A DNA stretch of 64,000 nt from Bacillota bacterium (GTDB lineage Bacteria > Bacillota > Clostridia > Christensenellales > Christensenellaceae). Positions 17,351 through 24,911 of this stretch are shown piece by piece (position 1 is the first letter of the stretch; each line of letters begins with the position of its first letter). Location: the NCBI GenBank assembly GCA_023393165.1, contig JAEWMJ010000006.1, positions 1-64,000 of the forward strand. Reading direction: 5' to 3'. Under the pieces are notes generated by a model that worked only from the letters and a program-made list of their open reading frames with translations, was not told where the DNA came from and did no database searches. Position numbers and translations under genes: made by a program.

Positions 17351-17417
17351 ATTACGGTCTTGAACGTCTGTACTATATTAAGACAATTATTATATAATCC
17401 GGGCTTTATAATAAAAA

Positions 17418-17447
17418 ACGGCTTTGCTTATTACAAGGCCGTTTTTT
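17418..17447 (+). terminator. Terminator after the lipoprotein gene
   Basis: ACGGCTTT (17418-17425) pairs with AAGGCCGT (17435-17442), one G-T pair, followed by five T. The A-run before the stem extends it. Confidence 0.8.
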
Positions 17448-17614
17448 GTTTTCTGATTTATATTTTATATCTTTTGTGTCAAAACCCCAAAATATCCTGG
17501 CAGGCCAAGATTGAAGGGCACATTTGCTTCTCATCACTAAGCAAATCCTTAAGCGCGTTATTCTTTAGTTTCCTGGCGTTTGCTTCTACAATATCGGAAC
17601 TTTATTGTTCAGTT

Positions 17615-18040
17615 CTATTTGTCCGGATATTCAAAGTCTGCATAGCCGCCGTCTTCTTCTTCGCCTTGATAATCCTGCGCATAGCCGTCCGCTTCATAGT
17701 AGGAACCATCCTGTGCATACCCGCAGCATCCAGGCGTCGGATAATATGGCTGCTCCTTATCGTCATAGGGTTGTTCTTTGCCGTAATAAGGTTGTTCCTT
17801 GTCGTAATAGGGTTGTTCCTTGCCGTAATAGGGCTGCTTTAAATGTTCGCAGGGGACCTTAACAGGCGGGTACGGCTTTACAGGTTCCCAAACTACATGC
17901 TTTTCGCATTTCGTACCCCATTCTACCGGCGTGCAGATATATTTGGTCGGAAAGCGGTAGTAACGGTATTTTACAGTTTTATACAACTGAGATTGGCACG
18001 GATCGTAAGGTTTATATCCATAATTTGAATAGTTACTCAT
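17615..18040 (-). CDS. Tyr-rich repeat protein, probable spore coat protein
   Basis: This 141-aa low-complexity protein is very rich in Tyr, Pro, Gly and acidic residues. A tandem heptad QPYYGKE / QPYYDKE occurs about five times (residues about 70-101), coded by 21-bp repeats around 17745-17850. There is no signal peptide or membrane segment. Tyr-rich, Cys-containing proteins of this kind are common among spore coat and crust components, where Tyr cross-linking hardens the coat. AAAGGAG precedes the ATG, and a sigma-K-like promoter lies just upstream. Exact family not recognised. Confidence 0.65.
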   Translation of the reverse strand: MSNYSNYGYKPYDPCQSQLYKTVKYRYYRFPTKYICTPVEWGTKCEKHVVWEPVKPYPPVKVPCEHLKQPYYGKEQPYYDKEQPYYGKEQPYDDKEQPYYPTPGCCGYAQDGSYYEADGYAQDYQGEEEDGGYADFEYPDK

Positions 18041-18073
18041 AGAAATAAATCTCCTTTACTGGTAAATGTATCT

Positions 18074-18101
18074 TATAATATGAAAATGATACAAAATATG
18101 T
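18074..18101 (-). promoter_or_regulatory. Sigma-K-like (late mother-cell) promoter of the coat-like gene
   Basis: On the minus strand, AC (18101-18100), 17 bases, then CATATTATA (18082-18074) fits the late sporulation consensus AC-N16/17-CATAnnnTA. The predicted transcript starts about 25 bases before the ATG at 18040, leaving just the ribosome site. Confidence 0.5.
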
Positions 18102-18187
18102 GCCAATTCGACAAAACTCAGCAGTTAATGCAGGGCAGAAGACGCAGCGGGGCTGAGCGTAAGAAGATAGGGGCGCAGGCTTTAAAG

Positions 18188-18859
18188 CTAGTATTCAATA
18201 GATCTGATATACGGATTGTCTTTAAAAACATTCATCAATCGGGATATGTCGTATTTGTTTGGCAGTTTTATAATCAGCTCTACTTCAAGAAAACCATTCC
18301 CCGATTTTTCGGCTTTTAGGCTAAGGATTTCTATATGATTTTCAGCAAACTTATCCTGAACGTAAGTAATGGCGCCGGCGTCTTCACAAAACTCTATATT
18401 AATCTGCTCTGAAGTTGGAAGATGCAGCCAACGGAAATTCTTATGCAAAAAAATCTGGACAAAGAGCACTAGAACCGTAGTGGCGATACCTACAAAATAA
18501 AGGCTTGCTCCGATTGCCATACCCACACCCGCCGTAGTCCATATACCCGCAGCCGTGGTAAGTCCGCTTATCACCTGCTTTCTTAAAAAAATCATGCCTG
18601 CGCCAAGAAATCCGATACCGCTGACAATTTGAGCGGCAATACGGGACGGATCTACATCGAGCCCTTGCAGAAGAACATCCGTAAAACCATATTTTGATAC
18701 AATCATGATCAAAGCGGCGCCGAAAGCAACAATCATATGCGTCCGTATGCCGGCTTCCTTAAGCCGGTTTTTTCTTTCAAAACCAATACAAGCGCCGCAT
18801 ATACCTGCTACAACCAATCTCAGAAGCAATTCAAGCTGCCCGGTTATATCTGTTCCCAT
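18188..18859 (-). CDS. MgtC/SapB-family membrane protein
   Basis: This 223-aa protein has an N-terminal membrane domain of about four to five helices with the MgtC signatures GACIGFERKNR, AGIRTHMIVAFGAAL and GIGFLGAGMIFL...GLTTAAGIWTTAG. A C-terminal soluble ACT-like domain (about 150-223) follows. MgtC proteins influence magnesium limitation survival and ATP synthase or phosphate uptake in pathogens; in Firmicutes the role is unclear. ATG 18859 is preferred over GTG 18865 because AAAGGA is then 9 bases upstream. It is a single gene, convergent with nothing close. Confidence 0.88.
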   Translation of the reverse strand: MGTDITGQLELLLRLVVAGICGACIGFERKNRLKEAGIRTHMIVAFGAALIMIVSKYGFTDVLLQGLDVDPSRIAAQIVSGIGFLGAGMIFLRKQVISGLTTAAGIWTTAGVGMAIGASLYFVGIATTVLVLFVQIFLHKNFRWLHLPTSEQINIEFCEDAGAITYVQDKFAENHIEILSLKAEKSGNGFLEVELIIKLPNKYDISRLMNVFKDNPYIRSIEY

Positions 18860-19070
18860 TGTCACTCATCCTTTCTTTGCAGTATTTTATATTAAATATA
18901 TTGTTATGCCATATATATTTATTATATTTAAGATGGTAAGGTTCAGTACAAAAAGGTTTCCGGCATGGGAATTCCGCAGCTATTTAAACATTTCATAAAT
19001 TTAATTCATTATACCTCTGATTCCATATATTTGTAGTACAAAAAAATTAATTGAATATTTTTAATTTGTA

Positions 19071-19120
19071 TTGTAACCGGTATTACAAATATGTTATATT
19101 ATGAATGTAACCGGTGTTAC
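19071..19120 (+). promoter_or_regulatory. Two palindromic operators flanking the promoter of the ChrB-like/MFS operon
   Basis: GTAACCGGTATTAC (19073-19086) and GTAACCGGTGTTAC (19107-19120) are 14-bp near-perfect palindromes, 34 bp centre to centre. The second is perfect in its arms (GTAAC-CGGT-GTTAC). A -10 TATATT (19095-19100) lies between them, with TTGTAA (19071-19076) as likely -35. Binding would block the promoter and early transcription. The regulator is unknown; the first gene product is a candidate. Confidence 0.6.
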
Positions 19121-19146
19121 AAATAAAATATAAATGAGATAGACAT

Positions 19147-19683
19147 ATGGAAAAAAACGATTGGATAGTCATCCATTATACATTGCCCAGGGAACCGTCA
19201 AGAATGCGCGTTTCAATCTGGCGAAAATTAAAAAAGATCGGCGCGGTTAATATGCAGCAATCTATGTGGATATTGCCGCAAACCGATAAAAACCATGATT
19301 TATTGAACCAGATTAAAGATGACGTAATGCAAAACAACGGCGAGGCAATCGTTATGAAATCAACCGCAGATGAAGACGGCGACCAAAAAATAATTGCGCG
19401 GTTCAATGAAGCGAGGGACGAAGAATACAGAGAACTGCTTGAGCAATGCAACGATTTTTTCAAAGAGATAGACAAAGAAATCGCCAGAAAAAATTTTTCT
19501 TTTGCAGAGATTGAAGAAAACGAAGAAGAATTGAATAAATTAAGGGAATGGTATGAAAAGATCTCGGCAAGAGATTTTTTTGGATCGCCTCTGAAAAAAA
19601 GATCCGGAGAGGTGTTGCTGAAATGTGCGGACGTGCTGGAAGGATTCTGCGATAAAGTTTATGAATATACTGAAAAACAATAA
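19147..19683 (+). CDS. ChrB N-terminal-domain-like protein
   Basis: This 178-aa protein opens WIVIHYTLPREPSRMRVSIWRKLKKIGAV and continues with SMWILPQT. This matches the N-terminal domain of chromate resistance regulator ChrB, related to the PaaX central domain. The rest is helical and charged (about 80-178), with no ChrB C-terminal domain. In known systems ChrB senses chromate and controls the transporter gene; here the partner is an MFS protein whose start overlaps this gene by 23 bases. A role in sensing or transport control is inferred from the family and context only. Confidence 0.7.
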   Translation: MEKNDWIVIHYTLPREPSRMRVSIWRKLKKIGAVNMQQSMWILPQTDKNHDLLNQIKDDVMQNNGEAIVMKSTADEDGDQKIIARFNEARDEEYRELLEQCNDFFKEIDKEIARKNFSFAEIEENEEELNKLREWYEKISARDFFGSPLKKRSGEVLLKCADVLEGFCDKVYEYTEKQ

Positions 19684-20869
19684 GGGAAAAACTAAATTTA
19701 TTTTGTCAAACATTGTACTGATCGGATTGGTCAGCCTTTTTGTGGACATGAGTACCGAAATGGTTTATCCGCTCGTTCCATTGTATTTGACATCCGCTTT
19801 GGGAGCCTCCCCGGCAATTATCGGCATAATTGAGGGAATCGCGGAAAGCATAGCGTCACTGCTCAAAGCGTTCAGCGGATATATCGGCGACGCATACCAT
19901 AATAAAAAAAAGCTGATTTTTTTCGGGTATTCTGCGTCCGTGATTTACAAGGTAACCCTGATGCTGGCGGGTTCCTGGGCTGGGGTTTTAATAGCAAGGG
20001 TAATCGACCGTACTGGAAAAGGAATCCGTACGGCTCCGAGGGACGCGCTTGTCGCCCAGTCCTGCGAACAGAAGAAGCTTGGCGGTTCATTTGGACTACA
20101 TAAAATGCTTGATATGGCGGGTTCTTCTTTAGGCGCACTGCTTGCGTTTGTTTTTGTCGGCGCAGGATTTGGATTTCAGAATGCGTTTATATACTCGATC
20201 ATTCCGGCGGTTATCGGCATCCTGATCATAACTGCAGTTCGCGAGGATAAAAATAAGAAACAAACAGGAGAAAAAATTACACTGAAGCGCATGAACTTAA
20301 GCGCCAGGCTGAAACTGTATCTCGCCTTGATTTTTATTTTTTGTCTGGGGAATTCATCAAATACCTTTTTACTCCTGAAAGCGCAGGAAAGCGGCTTTAA
20401 TGCGTCGCAGGTGATACTTCTTTATATGATATTCAATATATCGGCTTCAGTTCTGGCTGTTCCGTCCGGAAAGCTGTCGGACAGAATCGGAAGGAAAGCA
20501 ATACTGGTTCCGGGATATATGATTTATGGGGCAGTATATTTCGGCTTTGCGCTGGCGACAACACAGCCGGCAATGGTGCTGCTTTTTATTGCCTACGGGG
20601 TCTATACGGCTTTTATCAGCGGCGCTGAGAGAGCCTTTATTGCGGAAGCGGCTCCCGACTGCTATAAGGGTACGGTACTTGGCCTGTACGGGATGCTGCA
20701 GGGTATCGGTCTTCTCCTGTCGTCCGTTATTGCCGGATTGATGTGGGATCATATCAATTCGGATGCTCCATTCTGGTTCGGCGGTATTCTGGGCGTCGTA
20801 TCAGCTATCGCAATAGCTATGATAATGGGAATGAAAAATTCCGGCAGAGCTACTTACGGCCAAATTTAA
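19661..20869 (+). CDS. MFS transporter
   Basis: This protein of about 402 aa has around twelve hydrophobic helices, the MFS loop motif GKLSDRIGRKA (about 275-285) and a related GYIGDAYHNKK loop in the first half. RVIDRTGKGIRTAPRDALVA is characteristic of a subgroup of small-molecule exporters. Substrate unknown; pairing with a ChrB-like protein suggests export of a toxic anion or drug. ATG 19661, inside the upstream gene, is taken as start because membrane helix 1 follows soon after; GTG 19625 is a weaker option. Confidence 0.85.
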   Translation: MNILKNNKGKTKFILSNIVLIGLVSLFVDMSTEMVYPLVPLYLTSALGASPAIIGIIEGIAESIASLLKAFSGYIGDAYHNKKKLIFFGYSASVIYKVTLMLAGSWAGVLIARVIDRTGKGIRTAPRDALVAQSCEQKKLGGSFGLHKMLDMAGSSLGALLAFVFVGAGFGFQNAFIYSIIPAVIGILIITAVREDKNKKQTGEKITLKRMNLSARLKLYLALIFIFCLGNSSNTFLLLKAQESGFNASQVILLYMIFNISASVLAVPSGKLSDRIGRKAILVPGYMIYGAVYFGFALATTQPAMVLLFIAYGVYTAFISGAERAFIAEAAPDCYKGTVLGLYGMLQGIGLLLSSVIAGLMWDHINSDAPFWFGGILGVVSAIAIAMIMGMKNSGRATYGQI

Positions 20870-20947
20870 ATAAAAATAATTTTTTACCATATCAAAATAT
20901 GTCGTATTAAAAATTTTTATAAGTTATATCCAATCTGGTATGACGAA

Positions 20948-20956
20948 CATACTATA
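20948..20956 (+). promoter_or_regulatory. Sporulation-type -10 upstream of the collagen-like gene
   Basis: CATACTATA matches the CATAnnnTA -10 shared by sigma-E/G/K promoters and lies about 75 bases before the coding start. The expected -35 AC is not present at the right spacing, so the sigma factor is uncertain. Confidence 0.35.
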
Positions 20957-21025
20957 AGATAGGATTTTATTACATAAAGCGCGATAATGCACTTTATGAT
21001 ACTAAGATAAGGAGTGTATACAGTC

Positions 21026-21853
21026 TTGGCTAGTATAAGCTTTAATAATATGAATAATCATCGCTACCAGCCGAATCCTTGTTATGGACCTCCAGGGCCT
21101 CCAGGACCTCCGGGACCTCCTGGTCGTCCCGGGTGTCCAGGACCTCCGGGGCCTCCCGGACCTGCAGGTTATCCAGGCTTTCCCGGCCATAGGGGACACA
21201 CCGGCCCAACCGGACCGAAAGGACCCACAGGGCCGACTGGACCAACAGGACCTACGGGGCCGACCGGACCTGCGGGGAACGGCGTAACAGGATCTACAGG
21301 ACCAACAGGACCTACGGGGCCGACTGGACCTGCGGGGAACGGCGTAACAGGATCTACAGGACCTACGGGACCGACCGGGCCTGCGGGAATTGGAACAACA
21401 GGACCCACGGGGCCGACTGGACCAGCCGGGTCTGCAGCGGTGCTGTCCGGAATACAGGCGCAATTGATAGGGGCAAGCGGGTTAACGGTCGCTCCGGGTG
21501 CAAACATTGTGTTTAACTCCCTGCTGAACGACCCGAGTCCCAATATATCCTACAGTATTGCAACAGGAGAATTCACGATTACCGCGCCGGGAAATTATTA
21601 CGTGAACTGGTGGGTGAACACGGATGGCGCAGGGGCCGCTTCTTCTATCATATTTGGATTGGCGGTAAGCGGCGGACCTACCATATTGGCTTCGTCGCCG
21701 GCACCTGTAGTGACGCTTCAACTGAACGGTCAGGCGCTTATCACGGTAGGCGCCGTACCGGTGACTGTCTCGCTTGTGAATCTAACCGGAGCATCCGTAG
21801 TGTTCGGCACTTCAGCGATTCAGGCTGACTTGACGATTATTGAGACAACTTAA
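21026..21853 (+). CDS. Collagen-like exosporium-type glycoprotein (BclA-like)
   Basis: This protein of about 275 aa has three parts: a short N-terminus (SFNNMNNHRYQPNP), a Gly-X-Y collagen region (about residues 22-140, first GPPGPPGPP, then GPTGPTGPT with Thr sites that are usually glycosylated), and a C-terminal beta domain of about 135 residues like the BclA trimerising head (AQLIGASGLTVAPGANIVFN...). Such proteins form the hair-like nap on spores. There is no signal peptide, as expected for mother-cell-made exosporium proteins. AAGGAG lies 11 bases before TTG 21026; the start is uncertain, with ATG 21050 possible. Confidence 0.85.
   Translation: MASISFNNMNNHRYQPNPCYGPPGPPGPPGPPGRPGCPGPPGPPGPAGYPGFPGHRGHTGPTGPKGPTGPTGPTGPTGPTGPAGNGVTGSTGPTGPTGPTGPAGNGVTGSTGPTGPTGPAGIGTTGPTGPTGPAGSAAVLSGIQAQLIGASGLTVAPGANIVFNSLLNDPSPNISYSIATGEFTITAPGNYYVNWWVNTDGAGAASSIIFGLAVSGGPTILASSPAPVVTLQLNGQALITVGAVPVTVSLVNLTGASVVFGTSAIQADLTIIETT
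21241..21360 (+). repeat. Two 60-bp tandem repeats in the collagen region
   Basis: Bases 21241-21300 and 21301-21360 differ at one position only. Each codes 20 residues containing GPTGPTGPAGNGVTGSTG. Near-identity of the DNA, not just the protein, points to recent duplication; copy number probably varies between strains. Confidence 0.9.
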
Positions 21854-21868
21854 GATTTTTTAAATCCG

Positions 21869-21908
21869 GGGACAGACGCAGCTTAACAGCGGTCTGTCCC
21901 TTATTTTT
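21869..21908 (+). terminator. Terminator of the collagen-like gene
   Basis: GGGACAGAC (21869-21877) pairs with GTCTGTCCC (21892-21900), followed by TTATTTTT. Confidence 0.85.
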
Positions 21909-21978
21909 ATAAAAATCGTCAACTTTACTCTTGCGCCCGAGTATTAATTAATTGAATTCTTTTTAAGGAGAGAAAACA

Positions 21979-22887
21979 TTGAAAAGTGCAGCCATTTTTT
22001 ATTTTACGGGCACGGGCAATACGCAGGAAGTACTGGCGATGATCAAGAGCGCGTTTTATGCTGAAGGTATAAAAACAGACTGCCTTCGCATAGATCACTG
22101 TACTATAAGCAATAATACACTTGGCGTTGCCAATTATGACGCAATAGGAATCGGTTATCCCATTCTGGCATACAACGCGCCTGAGACTGTTGAAAGATTT
22201 TTAATGACGCTGCCCCCATCGGATGGTAAGCGCGCGTTTATTTTTAAGACATCGGGCGAACCGTTTTTTATTAACGGCGCGTCTTCCTTCGGCATAAGCC
22301 GGATATTGAAGAAAAAGGGATATGTTTTGAATTATGAGCGACATTTTATTATGCCTTATAATATCTTTTTTCGTTACCCGGACGCCGTTGTAAAGCAACT
22401 GTATACGCTTGCGGAAAGATTAAGCATTAAATTGGCGCAGGACATTGCAGACGGCGTTTCAGATCCGCCGGAATTCAACCCCATTGTCGTGCTTGTCTCC
22501 CTTATAATGCGTATACAAAGGCCTTTAGCCAAATTGAACGGCAGAATGTACGGCACAGACGCGGCCTGCAATCTTTGCCGAAAATGCGTCCGGGAATGCA
22601 GAGTGGGGAACATTCGTTTGGATGCCGGAAAGATAAAATTCGGTTGGAAGTGCATGATGTGCATGCGGTGCGTGATGTATTGCCCTCAGGGCGCGCTCAA
22701 GGCAGGCCTGATCAACGTAATGGCGTTACGGGGACCGTACGATTTCAAACGGATAACAGAAGATCCAGATGTCTGCGGGGAGGCCATACAAGACTGTAAT
22801 AAAGGATTCTTCAAGTTTTTTAAAAAATATGTAAAGGAAATGGAGGAATTGACAAGCGGCTCTGCATCAAACGACTCCTGCAAATGA
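21979..22887 (+). CDS. EFR1-type flavodoxin/ferredoxin fusion
   Basis: This 302-aa protein has an N-terminal flavodoxin-like domain (IFYFTGTGNTQEVL binds FMN phosphate) and C-terminal twin 4Fe-4S motifs: CNLCRKCVREC (about 193-203) and CMMCMRCVMYCP (about 219-230). This is the EFR1 family layout, an anaerobe electron carrier or oxidoreductase of unknown partner. The TTG start at 21979 follows AAGGAGAG. It sits among other redox genes (SDR, nitroreductase, Fe-S aldo-keto reductase). Confidence 0.88.
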   Translation: MKSAAIFYFTGTGNTQEVLAMIKSAFYAEGIKTDCLRIDHCTISNNTLGVANYDAIGIGYPILAYNAPETVERFLMTLPPSDGKRAFIFKTSGEPFFINGASSFGISRILKKKGYVLNYERHFIMPYNIFFRYPDAVVKQLYTLAERLSIKLAQDIADGVSDPPEFNPIVVLVSLIMRIQRPLAKLNGRMYGTDAACNLCRKCVRECRVGNIRLDAGKIKFGWKCMMCMRCVMYCPQGALKAGLINVMALRGPYDFKRITEDPDVCGEAIQDCNKGFFKFFKKYVKEMEELTSGSASNDSCK

Positions 22888-22931
22888 TAAATTTCATACA
22901 TTATATTCATATGGAATTTTTGATGCCGTTT

Positions 22932-23894
22932 TTAATCCTTCGGTTGCGCAACCAGTTCTTCGCTGCCTGCCCACAGTTCATTTGTTTTTTCCCTGTCAAA
23001 CACCAGGGGGGATGGTTCGGCTTCCATGGCGCCTTTTTTGTATGAACCGATCATGGAAAAATATTTACCGCTGATTCCTTTAAATTTATCCGAAACGGCT
23101 AGTTCGGCCATAAATGCAGCCGAGTTTTTGGATGTGCTCATATTTGGAAGCAACCGCACCGCAGGCCATACGCCCCGCATCATCACCTTGACCGCGGGGT
23201 TATAATCGCGGGTGAGGTCTGTTACCATTCCCCCGGGATCAAAAACGTTGACGGATATTTTTTTACCCGTATCCCTGAGCCGGCGCTCAAGCTCAAAGGC
23301 AAACATGGTTAAGCACAGTTTGGAATTGGAATACGCCCTGCCGGCAAATGCCTGTACGGTTTCTCCCCTGGGCGGAAGAGGTTTTGCAAGAATGGCCGGG
23401 GCTTTGTACACAGGTTTCGGGAATGGAGAAACATCCCGGTAATCATGTGTGCGGCTTGAAACCATGATAATGCGCGCGCAATCCGTCATATTGGGAAGCA
23501 GCAGATTGGTCAGCAGGAAATGGCCCAGATAATTGACGCCGAAGGCGGCTTCATAGCCATCCCGTGTAATATGAATGGTACGCCCGGGATGTACGCCGGC
23601 ATTACAGATGAGGCAATCAAGGAGCGGCAGACCGGCATTTAAATAATTGCTTACAAATTTCCGGATCGAAGAAATGGACGCAAGATCGAGAAGCATTGCC
23701 GAAACAGATTCCATGCCCGTTTCTTTTTTTATTTGTCCAGATGCGCGGGAGACTCTTTCCATATTGCGGCCTGCAATAACAATATGGCGGTCCAGGCAGG
23801 ATTTCGCGACGCTTTTAGCGCATTCGTACCCCAGCCCTGTATTTGCCCCTGTTATGATCACGGTTTTATTGGGACAAGAGTCAGTAATTTTCAT
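22932..23894 (-). CDS. SDR-family oxidoreductase, retinol-dehydrogenase-like
   Basis: This 320-aa protein has TGANTGLG (cofactor), CNAG (about 95-98), catalytic Ser in MVSSRTHD and the YSNSK active-site motif. Length and the long substrate region resemble the retinol dehydrogenase/WWOX-like or protochlorophyllide-reductase-like SDRs, which act on hydrophobic substrates. It is convergent with the EFR1 gene. AGAGG precedes the ATG. Substrate unknown. Confidence 0.85.
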   Translation of the reverse strand: MKITDSCPNKTVIITGANTGLGYECAKSVAKSCLDRHIVIAGRNMERVSRASGQIKKETGMESVSAMLLDLASISSIRKFVSNYLNAGLPLLDCLICNAGVHPGRTIHITRDGYEAAFGVNYLGHFLLTNLLLPNMTDCARIIMVSSRTHDYRDVSPFPKPVYKAPAILAKPLPPRGETVQAFAGRAYSNSKLCLTMFAFELERRLRDTGKKISVNVFDPGGMVTDLTRDYNPAVKVMMRGVWPAVRLLPNMSTSKNSAAFMAELAVSDKFKGISGKYFSMIGSYKKGAMEAEPSPLVFDREKTNELWAGSEELVAQPKD

Positions 23895-24162
23895 ATCAAA
23901 ACCTCTTTTAGCTTTTTCCGGCCGGTTTAAGCGTATTTTATTTTTTATTCGCTGTCAAGGAGGATTATTCCTGATCGGTCCCGTTTCCCGAACCTGAAAA
24001 GTTGTTAAAATATTCTGAATTTTTAAAAGATAAGTTGACATATAAAAATTCAAACGACATACTTTATGTAATTAACAAGGCTGATCATTTAAAGAATAAA
24101 AGCGTATTGACCGGGTTAGAGGCGGCTCATTATGGGTATGATTAAGGCGGAGGTGATCGGCA

Positions 24163-24909
24163 ATGATGAATCGCGAGCTTTATGAAGCGATTTTCCATAG
24201 AAAATCCGTTCGGAGGTATGAACCTGCGGAATTGCCCGAAAGTACGATTGAGGAAATAATCCGTTTTGCGGGCGAAGCAAAGCCTCTGGATGCAGACATA
24301 AATTATGAATTTTTATGCATAAAACCAAACCATGTAAGAAATCTTGCGCCCGTAAGGGCGCCGCACTACCTGTGCCTGTATTCCGAGAAGAAAACCGGCT
24401 ATCTGATGAACGCGGGTTTCCTGCTGCAGCAACTTGATTTATATCTTTCTTCAAGGGAATTTGGCAGTTGCTGGCTCGGTATGGGAAGGCCCGTAAGAAT
24501 AAATCCTCCCGATGGGATGGAGTATGTGATCATGCTTGCGTTCGGGAAGCCGGCGGAGCCTGTGCACCGCTCGGACCTCTCGGAATTTAAACGAAACAAT
24601 ATTTCCGAAATATCCGGCGCTCCGGAGGTGAACGTACTGCTGGAACCAGTCCGTCTCGCCCCATCGGCAAGCAACTCGCAGCCCTGGCTGTTCAGCGGAA
24701 GCGCGGGGGAAATAACGGTCTGCCGCAGAAAATTCAACCCGATTAAGGCGGCCGTATACGGCGGCTTTAATCAGATAGATATTGGAATTGCGCTCTGTCA
24801 TCTTTGGCTGTCCGCCCTTCACCTGGGAAAAAAGATATCCTTTGTTTTTGGAAAGGAAAGTGCGCCCAGAGGCGCTGAATATATGGCGAAAGTGAGAATT
24901 GAATCATAA
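24163..24909 (+). CDS. Nitroreductase-family protein (TM1586-like)
   Basis: This 248-aa protein has two nitroreductase-fold repeats: RKSVRRYEPAELPEST at the N-terminus binds FMN phosphate, and LAPSASNSQPWLF (about 164-176) is the second conserved block. This matches the TM1586-type family, which reduces nitro or related compounds with NAD(P)H. GGAGG lies 9 bases before ATG 24163. A possible promoter is TTGACA (24035) with CATACT (24058). The aldo-keto reductase gene starts 3 bases after the stop. Confidence 0.85.
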   Translation: MMNRELYEAIFHRKSVRRYEPAELPESTIEEIIRFAGEAKPLDADINYEFLCIKPNHVRNLAPVRAPHYLCLYSEKKTGYLMNAGFLLQQLDLYLSSREFGSCWLGMGRPVRINPPDGMEYVIMLAFGKPAEPVHRSDLSEFKRNNISEISGAPEVNVLLEPVRLAPSASNSQPWLFSGSAGEITVCRRKFNPIKAAVYGGFNQIDIGIALCHLWLSALHLGKKISFVFGKESAPRGAEYMAKVRIES

Positions 24910-24911
24910 AA

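Noticed and set aside
17745..17850. Short regular repeats considered as a CRISPR array
   Set aside because: The units are contiguous 21-bp coding repeats without spacers, in frame with the coat-like protein.
17605..17862. Plus-strand ORF across the coat-like gene with repeated VVPCRNR
   Set aside because: It is the antisense shadow of the 21-bp heptad repeats; the minus-strand frame has a ribosome site, promoter and coat-like composition.
21002..21543. Long antisense ORFs in the collagen-like gene (GPVGPVGPV and Arg/Ser-rich products)
   Set aside because: They are mirror products of the GC-biased Gly-X-Y repeat; no ribosome sites or independent signals support them.
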